64,000 bases of DNA from Leuconostoc palmae. GTDB lineage: Bacteria > Bacillota > Bacilli > Lactobacillales > Lactobacillaceae. Below, in pieces: positions 1 through 8,928 of the stretch (the stretch's first letter is position 1; every line of letters starts with the position of its first letter). The stretch spans positions 124,001-188,000 of the forward strand of contig NZ_BPKZ01000001.1 of NCBI RefSeq assembly GCF_019656075.1. Direction: 5' to 3'. The position numbers were made by a program, and so were the translations under genes. The notes under the pieces are model-generated. The model saw only the letters and a program-made list of their open reading frames with translations, was not told where the DNA came from and did no database searches.

Positions 1-283
1 TGTCATCAATTTTTGCACCATTAGCACGTTCTTCTTCCAAAGCTAGTGTCACACCAATAATTGGTGAAGCAACGTATGGATGTGTATTGAAGAATTCCAA
101 ATGACGCTTCAATGCAGCTGTACGATCCTCTTTAGTTTTATATAATTTTTTAATTGCTGGGATTAATGAGTAAGCCCAACCGACGTTTTGCATACGTTCA
201 TAGTTCCATGATCCTTGAAGGAATTGTGAACGCCATGCGACAGACATACGATTGCTACGTGTTAGTTCGATTTTTTCAGCCAT
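1..283 (-). CDS. manZ: Mannose-family PTS enzyme IID, N-terminal part (runs off window)
   Basis: Reverse-strand reading gives 94 residues beginning MAEKIELTRSNRMSVAWRSQ, typical of the start of mannose/fructose/sorbose PTS IID, a membrane subunit that moves sugar with IIC. The gene is cut by the window edge, so its C-terminus is not visible. There are two adjacent ATGs (286 and 283). The AAGGAG at 291-296 is better spaced for 283. It follows manY by 14 bases and is the third gene of a manXYZ operon. Confidence 0.9.
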   Translation of the reverse strand, partial: MAEKIELTRSNRMSVAWRSQFLQGSWNYERMQNVGWAYSLIPAIKKLYKTKEDRTAALKRHLEFFNTHPYVASPIIGVTLALEEERANGAKIDD

Positions 284-297
284 CATGTTGCTCCTTC

Positions 298-1107
298 CTA
301 GTACTGATCCAAAATATCGCCGACAGGATCATTTGATCCACCACCGTTTGAACCATTGCCACCATTACCACCCATCTTTGACAAGTTAAGGTAAATGAAA
401 GCTAATGCAACACCGATAGCACCTAATGCGATTAATGTTAATTGGCTAATAGCAGCTAGTGCAAAGCCAATGGCGAAGAATGGCCATACTTCACGTGTTG
501 CCATCATATTAATAACCAACGCATAACCTACAGCGACAACCATTCCACCACCAATGGCCATACCACCAGTTAACCATTCAGGCATTGATGACAATGCTGA
601 TTGAACAGCTGAAGCAGGAATAGCAATTAATAATCCTGCTGGAATAGCTATACGCAAACCTTGAAGCATAATACCGAACAAGTGCAATCTTTCAATTGTC
701 TTGTATTTACCTTCTTTAGCAGCAGCATCTGCACCGTGAGTCAATCCAACGGCAATTGTTCTGACAATCATCGTTAAGAACAATCCCGCAACAGCCAATG
801 GAATGGCTGAAGCAACAGCAACAGAAATACCTGTTGCCGTGAAGTTGTCTCCCTTAACCATAATAATTGACGATGCAACTGACGCCAAAGCGATATCAGG
901 TGCCACAGCTGCACCGATATTTGCCCAACCAAGAGCAATCATCTGTAATGAACCGCCCAGCATGATACCCGCTGTTAAATGGCCAGTAGCTAATCCGATT
1001 AATGTTGCCGAAACCAATGGTTGGTGAATTTGGAATTCATCCAATATACCTTCCATACCTGCGAAGAAGGCAATGATTACGACTAAAACCATTGAGATTA
1101 TAGACAT
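298..1107 (-). CDS. manY: Mannose-family PTS enzyme IIC
   Basis: 269-residue polytopic membrane protein of the PTS mannose-type IIC family. It has hydrophobic segments throughout and the conserved start region with GMEGILDEFQIHQPLVSATL. It forms the sugar channel with IID (manZ, downstream). The C-terminus carries a Gly/Asn-rich stretch (about residues 247-260), an odd low-complexity tail before DPVGDILDQY. The ATG is preceded by AAAGGTG at a good distance. It lies 32 bases after manX and 14 before manZ, so one operon is expected. Sugar specificity (mannose, glucose or other) cannot be read from sequence alone. Confidence 0.92.
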   Translation of the reverse strand: MSIISMVLVVIIAFFAGMEGILDEFQIHQPLVSATLIGLATGHLTAGIMLGGSLQMIALGWANIGAAVAPDIALASVASSIIMVKGDNFTATGISVAVASAIPLAVAGLFLTMIVRTIAVGLTHGADAAAKEGKYKTIERLHLFGIMLQGLRIAIPAGLLIAIPASAVQSALSSMPEWLTGGMAIGGGMVVAVGYALVINMMATREVWPFFAIGFALAAISQLTLIALGAIGVALAFIYLNLSKMGGNGGNGSNGGGSNDPVGDILDQY

Positions 1108-1139
1108 AGTTTAAACACCTTTCCTAATAAACATTCAAT

Positions 1140-2087
1140 TTATTTAATGTGAGCTTTTTTGATTAATTCAAACAAATTAGCTTTGTTATCATTAGGCACT
1201 TTACGAACATCAAATTCGACACCTAATTCACGCAACTTTTCAAATGCTTCAACATCTTCTTTATTCATTGAAAGCACTTTATTGACCATTGTCTTACCTT
1301 CTGAGTGAGCCATTGATCCCACATTTAGTGTTTTAATGGGAACCCCACCCTCAACAGCTCTCAAAACATCTTGAACTGTTTCAAATAGCAAGAAGGCATC
1401 AACCCCACCAAATCGATCATCTTTGGAAACTTCTATCATTTTACTGATAGGCACAATGTTTGCCTTAACACCATTTGGCGCAGCTTGTTGAATTAAATTC
1501 TTCCGCAATTCATCACCAGCAACGGCATCCGAAACAACAATGATACGATTGGCTTTGGAATCTGGTATCCAAGCTGTTGCAACTTGACCATGCAATAGAC
1601 GCGTATCCAAACGAACAAGCTTAATATTCATATGACCCGCCTTTAGACCGCTATTAAAGGCTGTCTTTGGCTTTTCAGCTTTAACTTCTTCTGCTTCTGG
1701 AACCGACTTCACACCATCCTTAGCTACAGGAACCAAATATTTTGCTAAATCTGCTGCAGTATTCATACCTAAACGTCCACCATATGCTTCAATTAACATA
1801 GGTAAATTAAGCCCTGCAACAATTGCTGTATGCTCGGGATTCTGTTGCTGAATCAAACTTGCACGGTTGAAAGGTGAGCCTCCCCACAAGTCAACCAAGA
1901 ACAATGTATCATCATCATTATCAAATTTTGCTAGTGCTTCTTGATAATGCTTATCTAAGTCATCTGGCCCTTCAGTAGGTTTAAATGTGACAACTTCAAC
2001 ATTTTCTTGTTCGCCGAAAATCATTGAACCTGACATGATTATGCCTTCTGCAAAGTCACCATGACTGGCAACAATAAGATTAACCAT
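1140..2087 (-). CDS. manX: Mannose-family PTS enzyme IIAB
   Basis: Two-domain cytoplasmic phosphocarrier of 315 residues. The IIA domain (about 1-130) begins MVNLIVASHGDFAEGI, with the phosphorylated His in ASHGDFA. A charged linker (AEEVKAEKPK) leads to IIB (about 155-315), which begins NIKLVRLDTRLLHGQV and carries the active His in LLHGQV. Phosphate passes from HPr (ptsH in this window) to IIA, then IIB, then the sugar. I chose the ATG at 2087, not the upstream one at 2105, because AAGGAGATT at 2092-2100 is correctly spaced for it. The promoter carries cre sites, so catabolite control by CcpA is likely. Confidence 0.93.
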   Translation of the reverse strand: MVNLIVASHGDFAEGIIMSGSMIFGEQENVEVVTFKPTEGPDDLDKHYQEALAKFDNDDDTLFLVDLWGGSPFNRASLIQQQNPEHTAIVAGLNLPMLIEAYGGRLGMNTAADLAKYLVPVAKDGVKSVPEAEEVKAEKPKTAFNSGLKAGHMNIKLVRLDTRLLHGQVATAWIPDSKANRIIVVSDAVAGDELRKNLIQQAAPNGVKANIVPISKMIEVSKDDRFGGVDAFLLFETVQDVLRAVEGGVPIKTLNVGSMAHSEGKTMVNKVLSMNKEDVEAFEKLRELGVEFDVRKVPNDNKANLFELIKKAHIK

Positions 2088-2123
2088 TGATAATCTCCTT
2101 CTCAATAAATTGTTTACTATACG

Positions 2124-2160
2124 ATTATATACTAGTTAAACCATCATGTAAACGCTTTCA
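2124..2160 (-). promoter_or_regulatory. manX promoter with overlapping cre site
   Basis: On the minus strand TTTACA (2147-2152) lies 17 bases from TATAAT (2124-2129). The -35 box is part of a near-consensus catabolite-responsive element, TGTAAACGCTTTCA (2147-2160). CcpA bound there would block RNA polymerase, so repression is expected. Confidence 0.75.
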
Positions 2161-2216
2161 CAACAAACTGTGAGTTTCTTGTTTCTAACATTTAGTATAC
2201 GCTTATTATGAATCTA

Positions 2217-2230
2217 AGTAAACGCTTTCA
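2217..2230 (-). promoter_or_regulatory. Second cre site upstream of manX
   Basis: AGTAAACGCTTTCA differs from the first cre by one base and lies about 70 bases upstream of it, between the manX promoter and the end of manA. Two sites could allow cooperative CcpA binding. Confidence 0.6.
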
Positions 2231-2289
2231 TACCCTCTTACAAGCTACTTTTACAAAATTTACATATTGTTTCCTGAAAACTTACACTA

Positions 2290-3270
2290 TTAGTTGTCAA
2301 GATAAGCGACTTCTTGCTTGTTATAACTTTCCGGTGTGACGAAACTGACAATAATATCTCCGACCCCTTCAATTGTGTAATTACCTGTATCTTTTAACAT
2401 GATAAAGTTATCCCCTTTTTTTAACTGATAAGTTGCTTTAGAATCAGTTAACGCCATATCGCCATCGATGACATTAAACAATTCATACTGATGATGTTGA
2501 TTAAAATGGCTCAATCCTCTCACTGATAATTTATCAATTGTGAACTTGGGAGATGTCAGTAATCGCGTCAATATTGTACTATCTTGAATGCGTGTTCTTT
2601 GATTCAGTATTGGGTCAACATGAGGTACCTTTGTTACTGCTATCGCTTCGTCAATCTGCAACGGTCGTTTCTTTTGTGTCGTTTCGTCAATACGATCAAA
2701 ATCATAAAATCGATATGTAGTATCCGAACTCTGTTGAATTTCTAAAGCTAAAATACCTGCTCCTAATGCATGAAAAGTCCCTGAAGGAACATAGAAAAAA
2801 TCTCCTTTTTGTACAGGAATAGTTCTTAAAAGGTGTTGCCAATCTTTTTCATCAACTTCATGCTGCAAAATTTCACGAGTTTTAGCATGATGCCCATAAA
2901 ATAATTTTGCACCTGGATTAGCGTCCAAAATATACCAACTTTCAGTTTTTCCAAAGTTTTCAGAAGACTGTTTATCATTAGGATGTACTTGAATTGATAA
3001 ATTGGTATTCGCATCTAATATCTTAACCAATAGTGGAAATTCTTCATTTTTATGATGCCCTCCAAAAAGTTCAGGATTATCTTCCCACAATGAGGTCAAT
3101 GATCTTCCTTTATATTTGCCGCTACTCACAGTAGATACGCCATTCTTATGTGCAGCAATTACCCAGGCTTCACCAGTATGTTTGGAATCTAAATGATAAT
3201 TAAATTGTTCTAAACGAGTTCCACCCCATATTTTATGGTGTAGTTCAGGATGTAACATCAATACTGTCAT
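2290..3270 (-). CDS. manA: Mannose-6-phosphate isomerase, class I
   Basis: 326-residue type I phosphomannose isomerase, the size usual in Firmicutes. It converts mannose-6-phosphate from the PTS into fructose-6-phosphate. Zn-site and active-site motifs are visible: LSIQVHPND (about 91-99), the ESWYIL segment and GTFHALGAG (about 164-172). The ATG at 3270 has AAGGAG a few bases upstream. It sits directly upstream of manXYZ in the same direction, which fits uptake followed by isomerisation. A cre site lies 30 bases upstream of the start. Confidence 0.94.
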   Translation of the reverse strand: MTVLMLHPELHHKIWGGTRLEQFNYHLDSKHTGEAWVIAAHKNGVSTVSSGKYKGRSLTSLWEDNPELFGGHHKNEEFPLLVKILDANTNLSIQVHPNDKQSSENFGKTESWYILDANPGAKLFYGHHAKTREILQHEVDEKDWQHLLRTIPVQKGDFFYVPSGTFHALGAGILALEIQQSSDTTYRFYDFDRIDETTQKKRPLQIDEAIAVTKVPHVDPILNQRTRIQDSTILTRLLTSPKFTIDKLSVRGLSHFNQHHQYELFNVIDGDMALTDSKATYQLKKGDNFIMLKDTGNYTIEGVGDIIVSFVTPESYNKQEVAYLDN

Positions 3271-3298
3271 GATTATTTCTCCTTAATAAAACAAGATT

Positions 3299-3312
3299 TG
3301 TATGCGCTTTCA
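3299..3312 (-). promoter_or_regulatory. cre site upstream of manA
   Basis: TGTATGCGCTTTCA matches the cre consensus with one deviation and lies between the nitroreductase terminator and the manA start. Probable CcpA site. Confidence 0.55.
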
Positions 3313-3321
3313 TTTTAACAT

Positions 3322-3357
3322 AAAAAAAATACCTGCTAAAATTTTCACAAGTATTTT
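3322..3357 (-). terminator. Intrinsic terminator after nitroreductase gene
   Basis: On the minus strand an A/T-rich 10-bp stem (AAAATACTTG with CAGGTATTTT, one mismatch) is followed by a run of T. It is weak in GC but well placed 8 bases after the stop codon. Confidence 0.5.
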
Positions 3358-3364
3358 AAATTAT

Positions 3365-4102
3365 TTAAATAGTAAATCCCTTATCTTTAGGGTAATTTTC
3401 CAGTGCTGTCGTATCTCTATTACGCTTAAACATTTTGGTGTTATTTTTAATCCAAGAACTTTCCACACCTCTATCAGCATAATATTTTTGCATGGTTTTA
3501 TCATAATTAGCGACAACTTTTTCAAGTTTCTCTTGATCATAGTGATCTTTCATCACAAAACCTGGCAAAGGTAATTTGGGTTTAATGCCCGGTTCTTGAT
3601 TAGGATACCCTATTGAAAATCCCATAACTGCTTTCACAAATTTTGGTAAATTAAGCCGTTGCTCATATAATTCAAATGCTCCTAGAGCACCAGCCATTGT
3701 AACAGTTCCCAAACCTAACGATTCTGCGGCAACTTGCGCTCTTCCTAACGCAATACCAGCAGAAATAATGCCCCCCTCTAACATGGGATACACTGATATT
3801 TTATCTTCCGCTGCTTTTCTAACGTCTGGGTCTAATCCAATTAAATCTTTATTAAAATCAACAGCCAATACAAAATATCTAGCTGCCTTTTCAATGTAAT
3901 CCATTCCTACTATTGAAGTTACCTCTGCTTTAAATGCTTGATCTGTAATTTCAATAAAGATAACAGGTTGAAAATTATTAATGTTAGGGCCAGCTGTCGC
4001 TGCTTCAAAAATTGTATTAATCATCTCATCTGAGACTGGTTTGTCAGTGAATGCCCGAATTGATTTATGATTTTTTAATACATTTAAAGTTTCATTTGTC
4101 AT
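3365..4102 (-). CDS. Nitroreductase family NAD(P)H oxidoreductase (NfsA/FRP-like)
   Basis: 245-residue flavoprotein of the nitroreductase superfamily. The N-terminal KSIRAFTDKPV motif binds FMN phosphate and is typical of the NfsA/FRP group. A central GRAQVAAESLGLG segment and GFSIGYPNQEPGIKPKLPL near residue 175 also match that group. It presumably reduces quinones, flavins or nitro compounds using NAD(P)H in the cytoplasm. The physiological substrate is unknown. It stands as a single gene with its own terminator, with manA downstream in the same direction. Confidence 0.85.
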   Translation of the reverse strand: MTNETLNVLKNHKSIRAFTDKPVSDEMINTIFEAATAGPNINNFQPVIFIEITDQAFKAEVTSIVGMDYIEKAARYFVLAVDFNKDLIGLDPDVRKAAEDKISVYPMLEGGIISAGIALGRAQVAAESLGLGTVTMAGALGAFELYEQRLNLPKFVKAVMGFSIGYPNQEPGIKPKLPLPGFVMKDHYDQEKLEKVVANYDKTMQKYYADRGVESSWIKNNTKMFKRNRDTTALENYPKDKGFTI

Positions 4103-4215
4103 TTTGATATTAAATGTCCTTATTTTTACTCAAGAACATTTCTCCATTTATTTATTAAATAGATTTTAACATGTTTTTATGATAAAATGATAAGAATATT
4201 AAACAGGAGATTATT

Positions 4216-4704
4216 ATGCAATTCGGAAGATTCCGTATCGGATTACGTACTTTAAAAACAGCTACAGCCGTCATGCTCATCATTACAACTTTTTATTTTT
4301 TAAAGCGCCCACCCTTTGTCACTGCCTTAGCATCTGTTTTCGCTTTGAGAGAAAGTTGGGACAAAACGTTAAGTTTTGCTAAAATTCGTTTAATCTCAAA
4401 TATGGTTGGTGGTGTTTTAGCTTTAATTTACTTTCTGGTCCATACCCATACGCACCATGCTGTTTGGGTATCCATGATTTTTTTACCTTTTCTAGTGGTT
4501 GTTGCAATTGTCTTTCTAGATGGTTTCAATTTCAATAGTGGTGTTATCGGCGCTTTGGCAGCTTTACTTATGATTTCACTCAGTATCCCTACTGGTGCAA
4601 CCGTTCTATATGTCATTGATCGTATCGCAGATACTTTCATTGGTGTAATCGTAGCCATTGCTGTTAACAGATTTGCATCTCCTGAACCAAAAAATAAGGC
4701 TTAA
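4216..4704 (+). CDS. FUSC / aromatic acid exporter-like membrane protein
   Basis: 162-residue membrane protein with about four or five hydrophobic segments, beginning RFRIGLRTLKTATAVMLII. This resembles the N-terminal membrane domain of the FUSC/ArAE (DUF939, YgaE/YqjA-type) family. It lacks the large C-terminal cytoplasmic domain of full ArAE proteins, so it is a short version. The substrate is unknown. The start has AGGAG upstream (CAGGAGATTATTATG). It is the only plus-strand gene here, convergent with the HAD gene. Its stop codon lies in the loop of the shared terminator. Confidence 0.75.
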   Translation: MQFGRFRIGLRTLKTATAVMLIITTFYFLKRPPFVTALASVFALRESWDKTLSFAKIRLISNMVGGVLALIYFLVHTHTHHAVWVSMIFLPFLVVVAIVFLDGFNFNSGVIGALAALLMISLSIPTGATVLYVIDRIADTFIGVIVAIAVNRFASPEPKNKA

Positions 4705-4719
4705 AGCCTTATTTTTTTT
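4693..4719. terminator. Bidirectional terminator between convergent genes
   Basis: AATAAGGCT (4693-4701) and AGCCTTATT (4705-4713) pair around a short loop and are flanked by A and T runs, so it works in both directions. The TAA of the FUSC-like gene (4702-4704) lies in the hairpin itself. Confidence 0.85.
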
Positions 4720-5536
4720 ATAAATCTAAATAATCCTCAATGGTCTGCATAACACCATCATTCACATTAGTGTTCAAAGCTTTTTTATCAATTGCTTGTA
4801 ACATAAATTTATTAGCATTAGGCATAACATAACTATTTGCGTATTTTTTCAACATTTCTAAGTCATTACCATTATCTCCAAAAGCCATGACTTCACTATC
4901 AAGTACGTCATAATAATCTTGTAGTACTTGCAAACCAGTCGCCTTATCCACACCTTTACCGAGAACATCCACAGAACCAAATCCTGATCCGGTTGCGTGT
5001 AATTCATCACCAAAAATGTCTCTTAATTCTAATACATGTTGATGAACTTCGTCATTTGGCCATACAAAAGTAATCTCCAGAATATGATCGTCAACTTCCA
5101 TTAATTTTTCGACTTGTTTTACGTTTGGATAAAATTGAAAAACCATTTCTGCCACTGGCCCAGTTGCATGATTAGAAACATAAGTTGCTTTATCTCCCGT
5201 CATAAGGATGATATTCTCAGCCGATTCAGGGTTTTTTGCATTCCAATCAATGACTTTATGTAATTGGGCTGGAGATAAATGTACTGAATAAAGTTGCTCT
5301 TCATGTGTCGCAACCATTGCTCCGTTTGAACCCACGAAATCAATTTCATAACCTTTTTGAATTGTAGGCGCAAAAAGTTCCTGTAAATTTTTGACTTGTC
5401 GACCTGAAGCGGCGACAAATCGAGCATCTTGTGTTTTTAGCTTATCTAAAATACGTTCAAATCTTCGTTGACTATAGTCATCATTAGCAGTTAGAAATGT
5501 GCCATCCATATCAGATGCAATAATTCTGATTGTCAT
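4718..5536 (-). CDS. Cof-type HAD family sugar/nucleotide phosphatase
   Basis: 272-residue HAD superfamily (IIB, Cof-like) hydrolase. Motif I is IIASDMDGTFL at the N-terminus, motif II is VAASGRQ (about 59-65), and motif IV is MAFGDNGNDLEML (about 219-231). These cytoplasmic enzymes dephosphorylate sugar phosphates or cofactors, and substrates are rarely predictable. The chosen ATG (5534-5536) forms a TGATG overlap with the stop of the upstream GtrA gene, so translation is probably coupled. An in-frame TTG three bases earlier is less likely. Confidence 0.88.
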   Translation of the reverse strand: MTIRIIASDMDGTFLTANDDYSQRRFERILDKLKTQDARFVAASGRQVKNLQELFAPTIQKGYEIDFVGSNGAMVATHEEQLYSVHLSPAQLHKVIDWNAKNPESAENIILMTGDKATYVSNHATGPVAEMVFQFYPNVKQVEKLMEVDDHILEITFVWPNDEVHQHVLELRDIFGDELHATGSGFGSVDVLGKGVDKATGLQVLQDYYDVLDSEVMAFGDNGNDLEMLKKYANSYVMPNANKFMLQAIDKKALNTNVNDGVMQTIEDYLDL

Positions 5537-5955
5537 CAATTTCCTACTTTCTTAAAAATGATTAATTTGCTCAATACAAAATTAGATGCGACAACAAAAA
5601 CATTCTGTATTATATTCCACAAATTCGCATCTTGTCTCAAAAAATCTACACCAAAAATTAAAATAAAATAACCAATAATCCCAGTTATGACACGCGCCAG
5701 GAAAAACTGCCATATTTCTTTTAAAATTTCAGCAAATGTTGAGTGAGTTGAATGAAATACCCAAACACGATTCGTTAAATAAGCAAAAAGTACAGATAAA
5801 AACCAAGCTGTCCCATAGGCTATATTATGCCCTGTATGCAATAGTGTATTGAACACAAAAAAAACGATAATATTAACTAGCGTTGTAAAGCCACCAAATA
5901 ATATATATAACCAAAAAGATTGATATTTCTGGTAAAGCGTTTTTATAGTGATCAT
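5536..5955 (-). CDS. GtrA-like family membrane protein
   Basis: 139-residue protein with four predicted membrane helices and the family pattern LYILFGGFTTLVNIIVFFV near the start and YLTNRVWVF in the middle. GtrA-like proteins are thought to help move lipid-linked sugars across the membrane for wall or teichoic acid glycosylation. I chose the ATG at 5955 because GGAG lies upstream (TTGGAGAATTTTATG). A TTG start at 5967 would leave no ribosome site. No partner glycosyltransferase is nearby. It overlaps the HAD gene by one base. Confidence 0.85.
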   Translation of the reverse strand: MITIKTLYQKYQSFWLYILFGGFTTLVNIIVFFVFNTLLHTGHNIAYGTAWFLSVLFAYLTNRVWVFHSTHSTFAEILKEIWQFFLARVITGIIGYFILIFGVDFLRQDANLWNIIQNVFVVASNFVLSKLIIFKKVGN

Positions 5956-6003
5956 AAAATTCTCCAATTTAACCTTTCAATTATATCACATACTAAATTA
6001 ATT

Positions 6004-6025
6004 AAAAAAGTCGCCCAATGGCGAC
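6004..6025 (-). terminator. Terminator after femX
   Basis: GTCGCC-ATTG-GGCGAC stem-loop followed by TTTTTT on the minus strand, 8 bases after the femX stop. Strong intrinsic terminator. Confidence 0.9.
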
Positions 6026-6033
6026 AATGTGTT

Positions 6034-7071
6034 TTACTTAAATTGTTCTATATACGATTTATAGGCTACATCATCAATAACCCAGTCTAATTCACCAATG
6101 TATTCAGCATGCGGGTCATGATAAGCAAATCCATGCTTAAATTTATAGAGTCCGTCATCAGGTGTAAAATCACCAACACCACCAAAATCATACTCTACTT
6201 TTCCAAGAGATAGACCCCATTTTAACATTTCCCACTGTACAGCATATGGTCCATAATGCTTAGCGTAGGTTCTATCTGATCCAGCGTACATATACCAAAT
6301 TTCATCCCCATAACTAAATCCTATACCACTAGCTATGACTTTATTTTCAAAATGAGCTAAAAATACTTTAAACAGACCTGTGCCATGCCAAATTTTTTGC
6401 ATGTTCAAGAAGTAACTTATTGGACGATGTGTTATTCCCTGTGCCGCAGCCATCATAACATAGGTATCAAAGAAAGATCTAATATCTTCTTCGCTATCAC
6501 CATTAGTAACAACTACACCATCTTTGGCGGCACGCCGAATTTGATTACGATAATCGCGCTTGAAGTGCAACATTAACTCTTCTTCGTTATTAATACTTTT
6601 TGCGCCTTCACCCCTGCCATCATAATACAAAACAACGTTTTTACGTGGTTGAATATTACCATGCATATTTTGAATGTCACGATTACGCGTTTTAAATCCT
6701 GCTTCTAGATAGGCTTTGTTTAGGTCATCACTGTACGCAACTTCTGGATCCATGCGAATCAAAAACACATTTTTGGGTAGTACCATTAAGGCTTCATCAA
6801 TCATTGATTTGATTAAATCAATGTCGCTAACATCTGCAATGGGTCCACGCCCTGCATACCCAAGTAGTTTGCCAGGAACAGCTTCTATTGTTAGTATCGT
6901 CAAAACAGCATCAATTTTTCCAGCGGTTTCGTGATAAACATAAACATGACCCCAGTTATTTTTTAGTTCGCCCCACAAAGGATCTTGGGTAACTTGTCCT
7001 CTTGGATCTTCGCGCACAAACTTTTGATAAGCTAATACTTTTTTTTCATCGTTTAAATCTAAAATAGGCAT
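6034..7071 (-). CDS. femX: FemX-type tRNA-dependent lipid II aminoacyltransferase
   Basis: 345-residue FemABX family protein with two GNAT-like folds, close in length to Weissella FemX. It has no coiled-coil tRNA-synthetase-like insert. It transfers an amino acid from aminoacyl-tRNA to the lysine side chain of a peptidoglycan precursor, starting the interpeptide bridge. Visible family segments are TQDPLWGELKNNWG (about 29-42), KRDYRNQIRRAAKDGV (about 171-186) and YDFGGVGDF near residue 300. It starts 3 bases after the rex stop and has its own terminator, so it is probably co-transcribed with rex. No second FemX-like gene is seen here, although bridges usually need more than one enzyme. Confidence 0.85.
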   Translation of the reverse strand: MPILDLNDEKKVLAYQKFVREDPRGQVTQDPLWGELKNNWGHVYVYHETAGKIDAVLTILTIEAVPGKLLGYAGRGPIADVSDIDLIKSMIDEALMVLPKNVFLIRMDPEVAYSDDLNKAYLEAGFKTRNRDIQNMHGNIQPRKNVVLYYDGRGEGAKSINNEEELMLHFKRDYRNQIRRAAKDGVVVTNGDSEEDIRSFFDTYVMMAAAQGITHRPISYFLNMQKIWHGTGLFKVFLAHFENKVIASGIGFSYGDEIWYMYAGSDRTYAKHYGPYAVQWEMLKWGLSLGKVEYDFGGVGDFTPDDGLYKFKHGFAYHDPHAEYIGELDWVIDDVAYKSYIEQFK

Positions 7072-7074
7072 TTT

Positions 7075-7725
7075 TTATAACCCTGTCGTGATTGAACCGT
7101 AGTTATCAATAAAGTAAACCAGTGTCTGCAACTCATTAGTCAAATCAACATTCTGCACACGTACATTATTTGGTACTGTGACACGCAAAGGCGTAAAGTT
7201 CAAAATACCTTTCACACCAGCTTCAACAAGTTGATCTGTTATGTCTTGCGCAACTGTTTGAGGCACAGTTAAGATAGCAATATTAATACGTTGTGCAGTA
7301 ATTTGCTCCTTGAGATCCTCCATTGCATATATGGGAACACCGGCTAAAATTGTTCCTGCACGCGATTCATCAACATCGAATGCTGCTGAAATACGCATAT
7401 TTGACGATTGATGAAAATTAAAATTCATCAAAGCTTGTCCTAGATTTCCAGCACCAATCAACGCAACGTTAATTAAACTATCTTGATCAAGTACATTAGC
7501 AAAGAAATCTAGTAATGCTTTCACATCATAACCATAGCCTCGTTTACCCAAAGCACCAAAATATGAAAAGTCGCGACGAATTGTCGCAGCATCAAATTTA
7601 ATCGCATCACTTAATTCAGCCGAAGAAATACGGTCTGTTCCCGCATCATGTAAAAAAGTAAGATAGCGAAAATATATAGGTAATCTCTTTGCTGTAGCAC
7701 GAGGAATTTTTGGTTGTTGAGTCAT
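7075..7725 (-). CDS. rex: Redox-sensing transcriptional repressor Rex
   Basis: 216-residue Rex. It has an N-terminal winged helix ([16 protein letters not shown]...[10 protein letters not shown]...[19 protein letters not shown]) and a Rossmann domain with the NADH motif [12 protein letters not shown] (about 91-102). It senses the NADH/NAD+ ratio and represses fermentation and redox genes when NAD+ is high. I chose the ATG at 7725 with TGGAGA upstream. A longer frame exists to 7824, but that start would lie in the predicted -10 box. A possible Rex operator lies upstream, which suggests autoregulation. femX follows 3 bases after. Confidence 0.95.
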   Translation of the reverse strand: MTQQPKIPRATAKRLPIYFRYLTFLHDAGTDRISSAELSDAIKFDAATIRRDFSYFGALGKRGYGYDVKALLDFFANVLDQDSLINVALIGAGNLGQALMNFNFHQSSNMRISAAFDVDESRAGTILAGVPIYAMEDLKEQITAQRINIAILTVPQTVAQDITDQLVEAGVKGILNFTPLRVTVPNNVRVQNVDLTNELQTLVYFIDNYGSITTGL

Positions 7726-7856
7726 GATTTTCTCCAGTTTCAGATCATAATTTTGCCACTGCTGGCAGTAAATATTTTTTTTAAAACAACTATATAAAAT
7801 AGATTGTGAACTTATGCATAGCAATTATACCACAAAAATAAACCTTAACAAAAAAG

Positions 7857-7874
7857 ATAGTGATCTATTCACAA
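7857..7874 (-). promoter_or_regulatory. Possible Rex operator upstream of rex
   Basis: TTGTGAATAGATCACTAT (minus strand) resembles the Rex box (TTGTGAA, spacer, TTCACAA). The left half is good and the right half partial. It lies just upstream of a weak promoter with TATAAT at 7824-7829. A further TTGTGAA half-site is at 7804-7810. Confidence 0.4.
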
Positions 7875-7878
7875 TCTT

Positions 7879-8895
7879 TCATTGTTTAATAAGATCGAAA
7901 TCTAATCCTGGGTTCGTATTCAAATCAAGATCGGCAAAAATTCGTTGTTTAAAATTCCAATAACCAGCTGCACCGATCATTGCAGCATTATCACCAGTAT
8001 ATTCTAATGGAACAGGTATAAATTGTGTATCATTGAATTGTTTTAGTAAAATTTCTAATGTATCACGTAACTGCTTATTTGCCGCTACCCCTCCTGCAAG
8101 AACAAAGCTTTTTACAGGAAAATCTTCCAATGCACGCTTTGTACGACCAATCAATGCATCAACGACAGCATTTTGAAAACTAGTAGCTAAATTGTTTTGG
8201 TTGATTGATTCACCCTTTTGTTCAGCATGATGTACATAATTAATGACAGCACTTTTCAAACCTGAGAAACTGAAATCATAATTGTCTTCATGTGCCATAG
8301 CAGTTGGAAACTTGACAGTGGCTTGTCCTCTATGTGCCATCTCATCAATTGTCTTCCCCGCTGGATAAGGTAGTTTGAGTAATCGACCAACTTTATCAAA
8401 ACTTTCACCTGCCGCATCATCACGGGTCTCACCTAAGACAGCGAAATCGTTTTCTGATGTCATCAGTACAAGCTCAGTATGCCCACCGGAAACCATCAAT
8501 GCCAACGCAGGATAAATAATTGGGGCATTGAAATTAGCAGCGGCAATATGACCCGCCAAATGATTAACCGGGATAATTGGCAAGTCGTGCGCCAAAGCAA
8601 AACTCTTAGCACCCATTAATCCGACAAGTAATGAGCCAACTAAACCAGGACCATAGGTAACAGCTACCGCATCTAGATCATCAGGAGAAACATTTGCAGT
8701 TAGCAGTGCTTCATCTAACACACGCGTTATCCATTCAATATGATGCCGACTTGCAACTTCAGGGACAATCCCTCCAAATCGTTGATGAGAATTAATTTGT
8801 GTTGCTACAGCATTACTAAGTACTATATGCCCGTCTTCAACAACAGCAACACTTGTCTCATCAGCACTTGATTCAAAAGCAATAATTTTTGTCAT
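7879..8895 (-). CDS. tsaD: tRNA N6-threonylcarbamoyltransferase TsaD
   Basis: 338-residue TsaD (Kae1/Qri7/Gcp family, ASKHA fold). It transfers threonylcarbamoyl from TC-AMP to A37 of ANN-decoding tRNAs. The start [16 protein letters not shown], the metal-binding HLAGHIAAA (about 111-119) and VSGGHTEL (about 135-142) are all present. The ATG at 8895 was preferred over in-frame GTGs because it aligns with the family start. Its SD is poor. TsaB (9.8-10.6 kb) and Sua5 (14.5 kb) are also in the window. TsaE is not. Confidence 0.95.
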   Translation of the reverse strand: MTKIIAFESSADETSVAVVEDGHIVLSNAVATQINSHQRFGGIVPEVASRHHIEWITRVLDEALLTANVSPDDLDAVAVTYGPGLVGSLLVGLMGAKSFALAHDLPIIPVNHLAGHIAAANFNAPIIYPALALMVSGGHTELVLMTSENDFAVLGETRDDAAGESFDKVGRLLKLPYPAGKTIDEMAHRGQATVKFPTAMAHEDNYDFSFSGLKSAVINYVHHAEQKGESINQNNLATSFQNAVVDALIGRTKRALEDFPVKSFVLAGGVAANKQLRDTLEILLKQFNDTQFIPVPLEYTGDNAAMIGAAGYWNFKQRIFADLDLNTNPGLDFDLIKQ

Positions 8896-8928
8896 AGTTA
8901 ACACCACATTTTGTAACTGAACACCAAG

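Noticed and set aside
7726-7824. N-terminal extension of Rex
   Set aside because: It would place the start codon in the predicted -10 box, and family alignment begins at the ATG at 7725.
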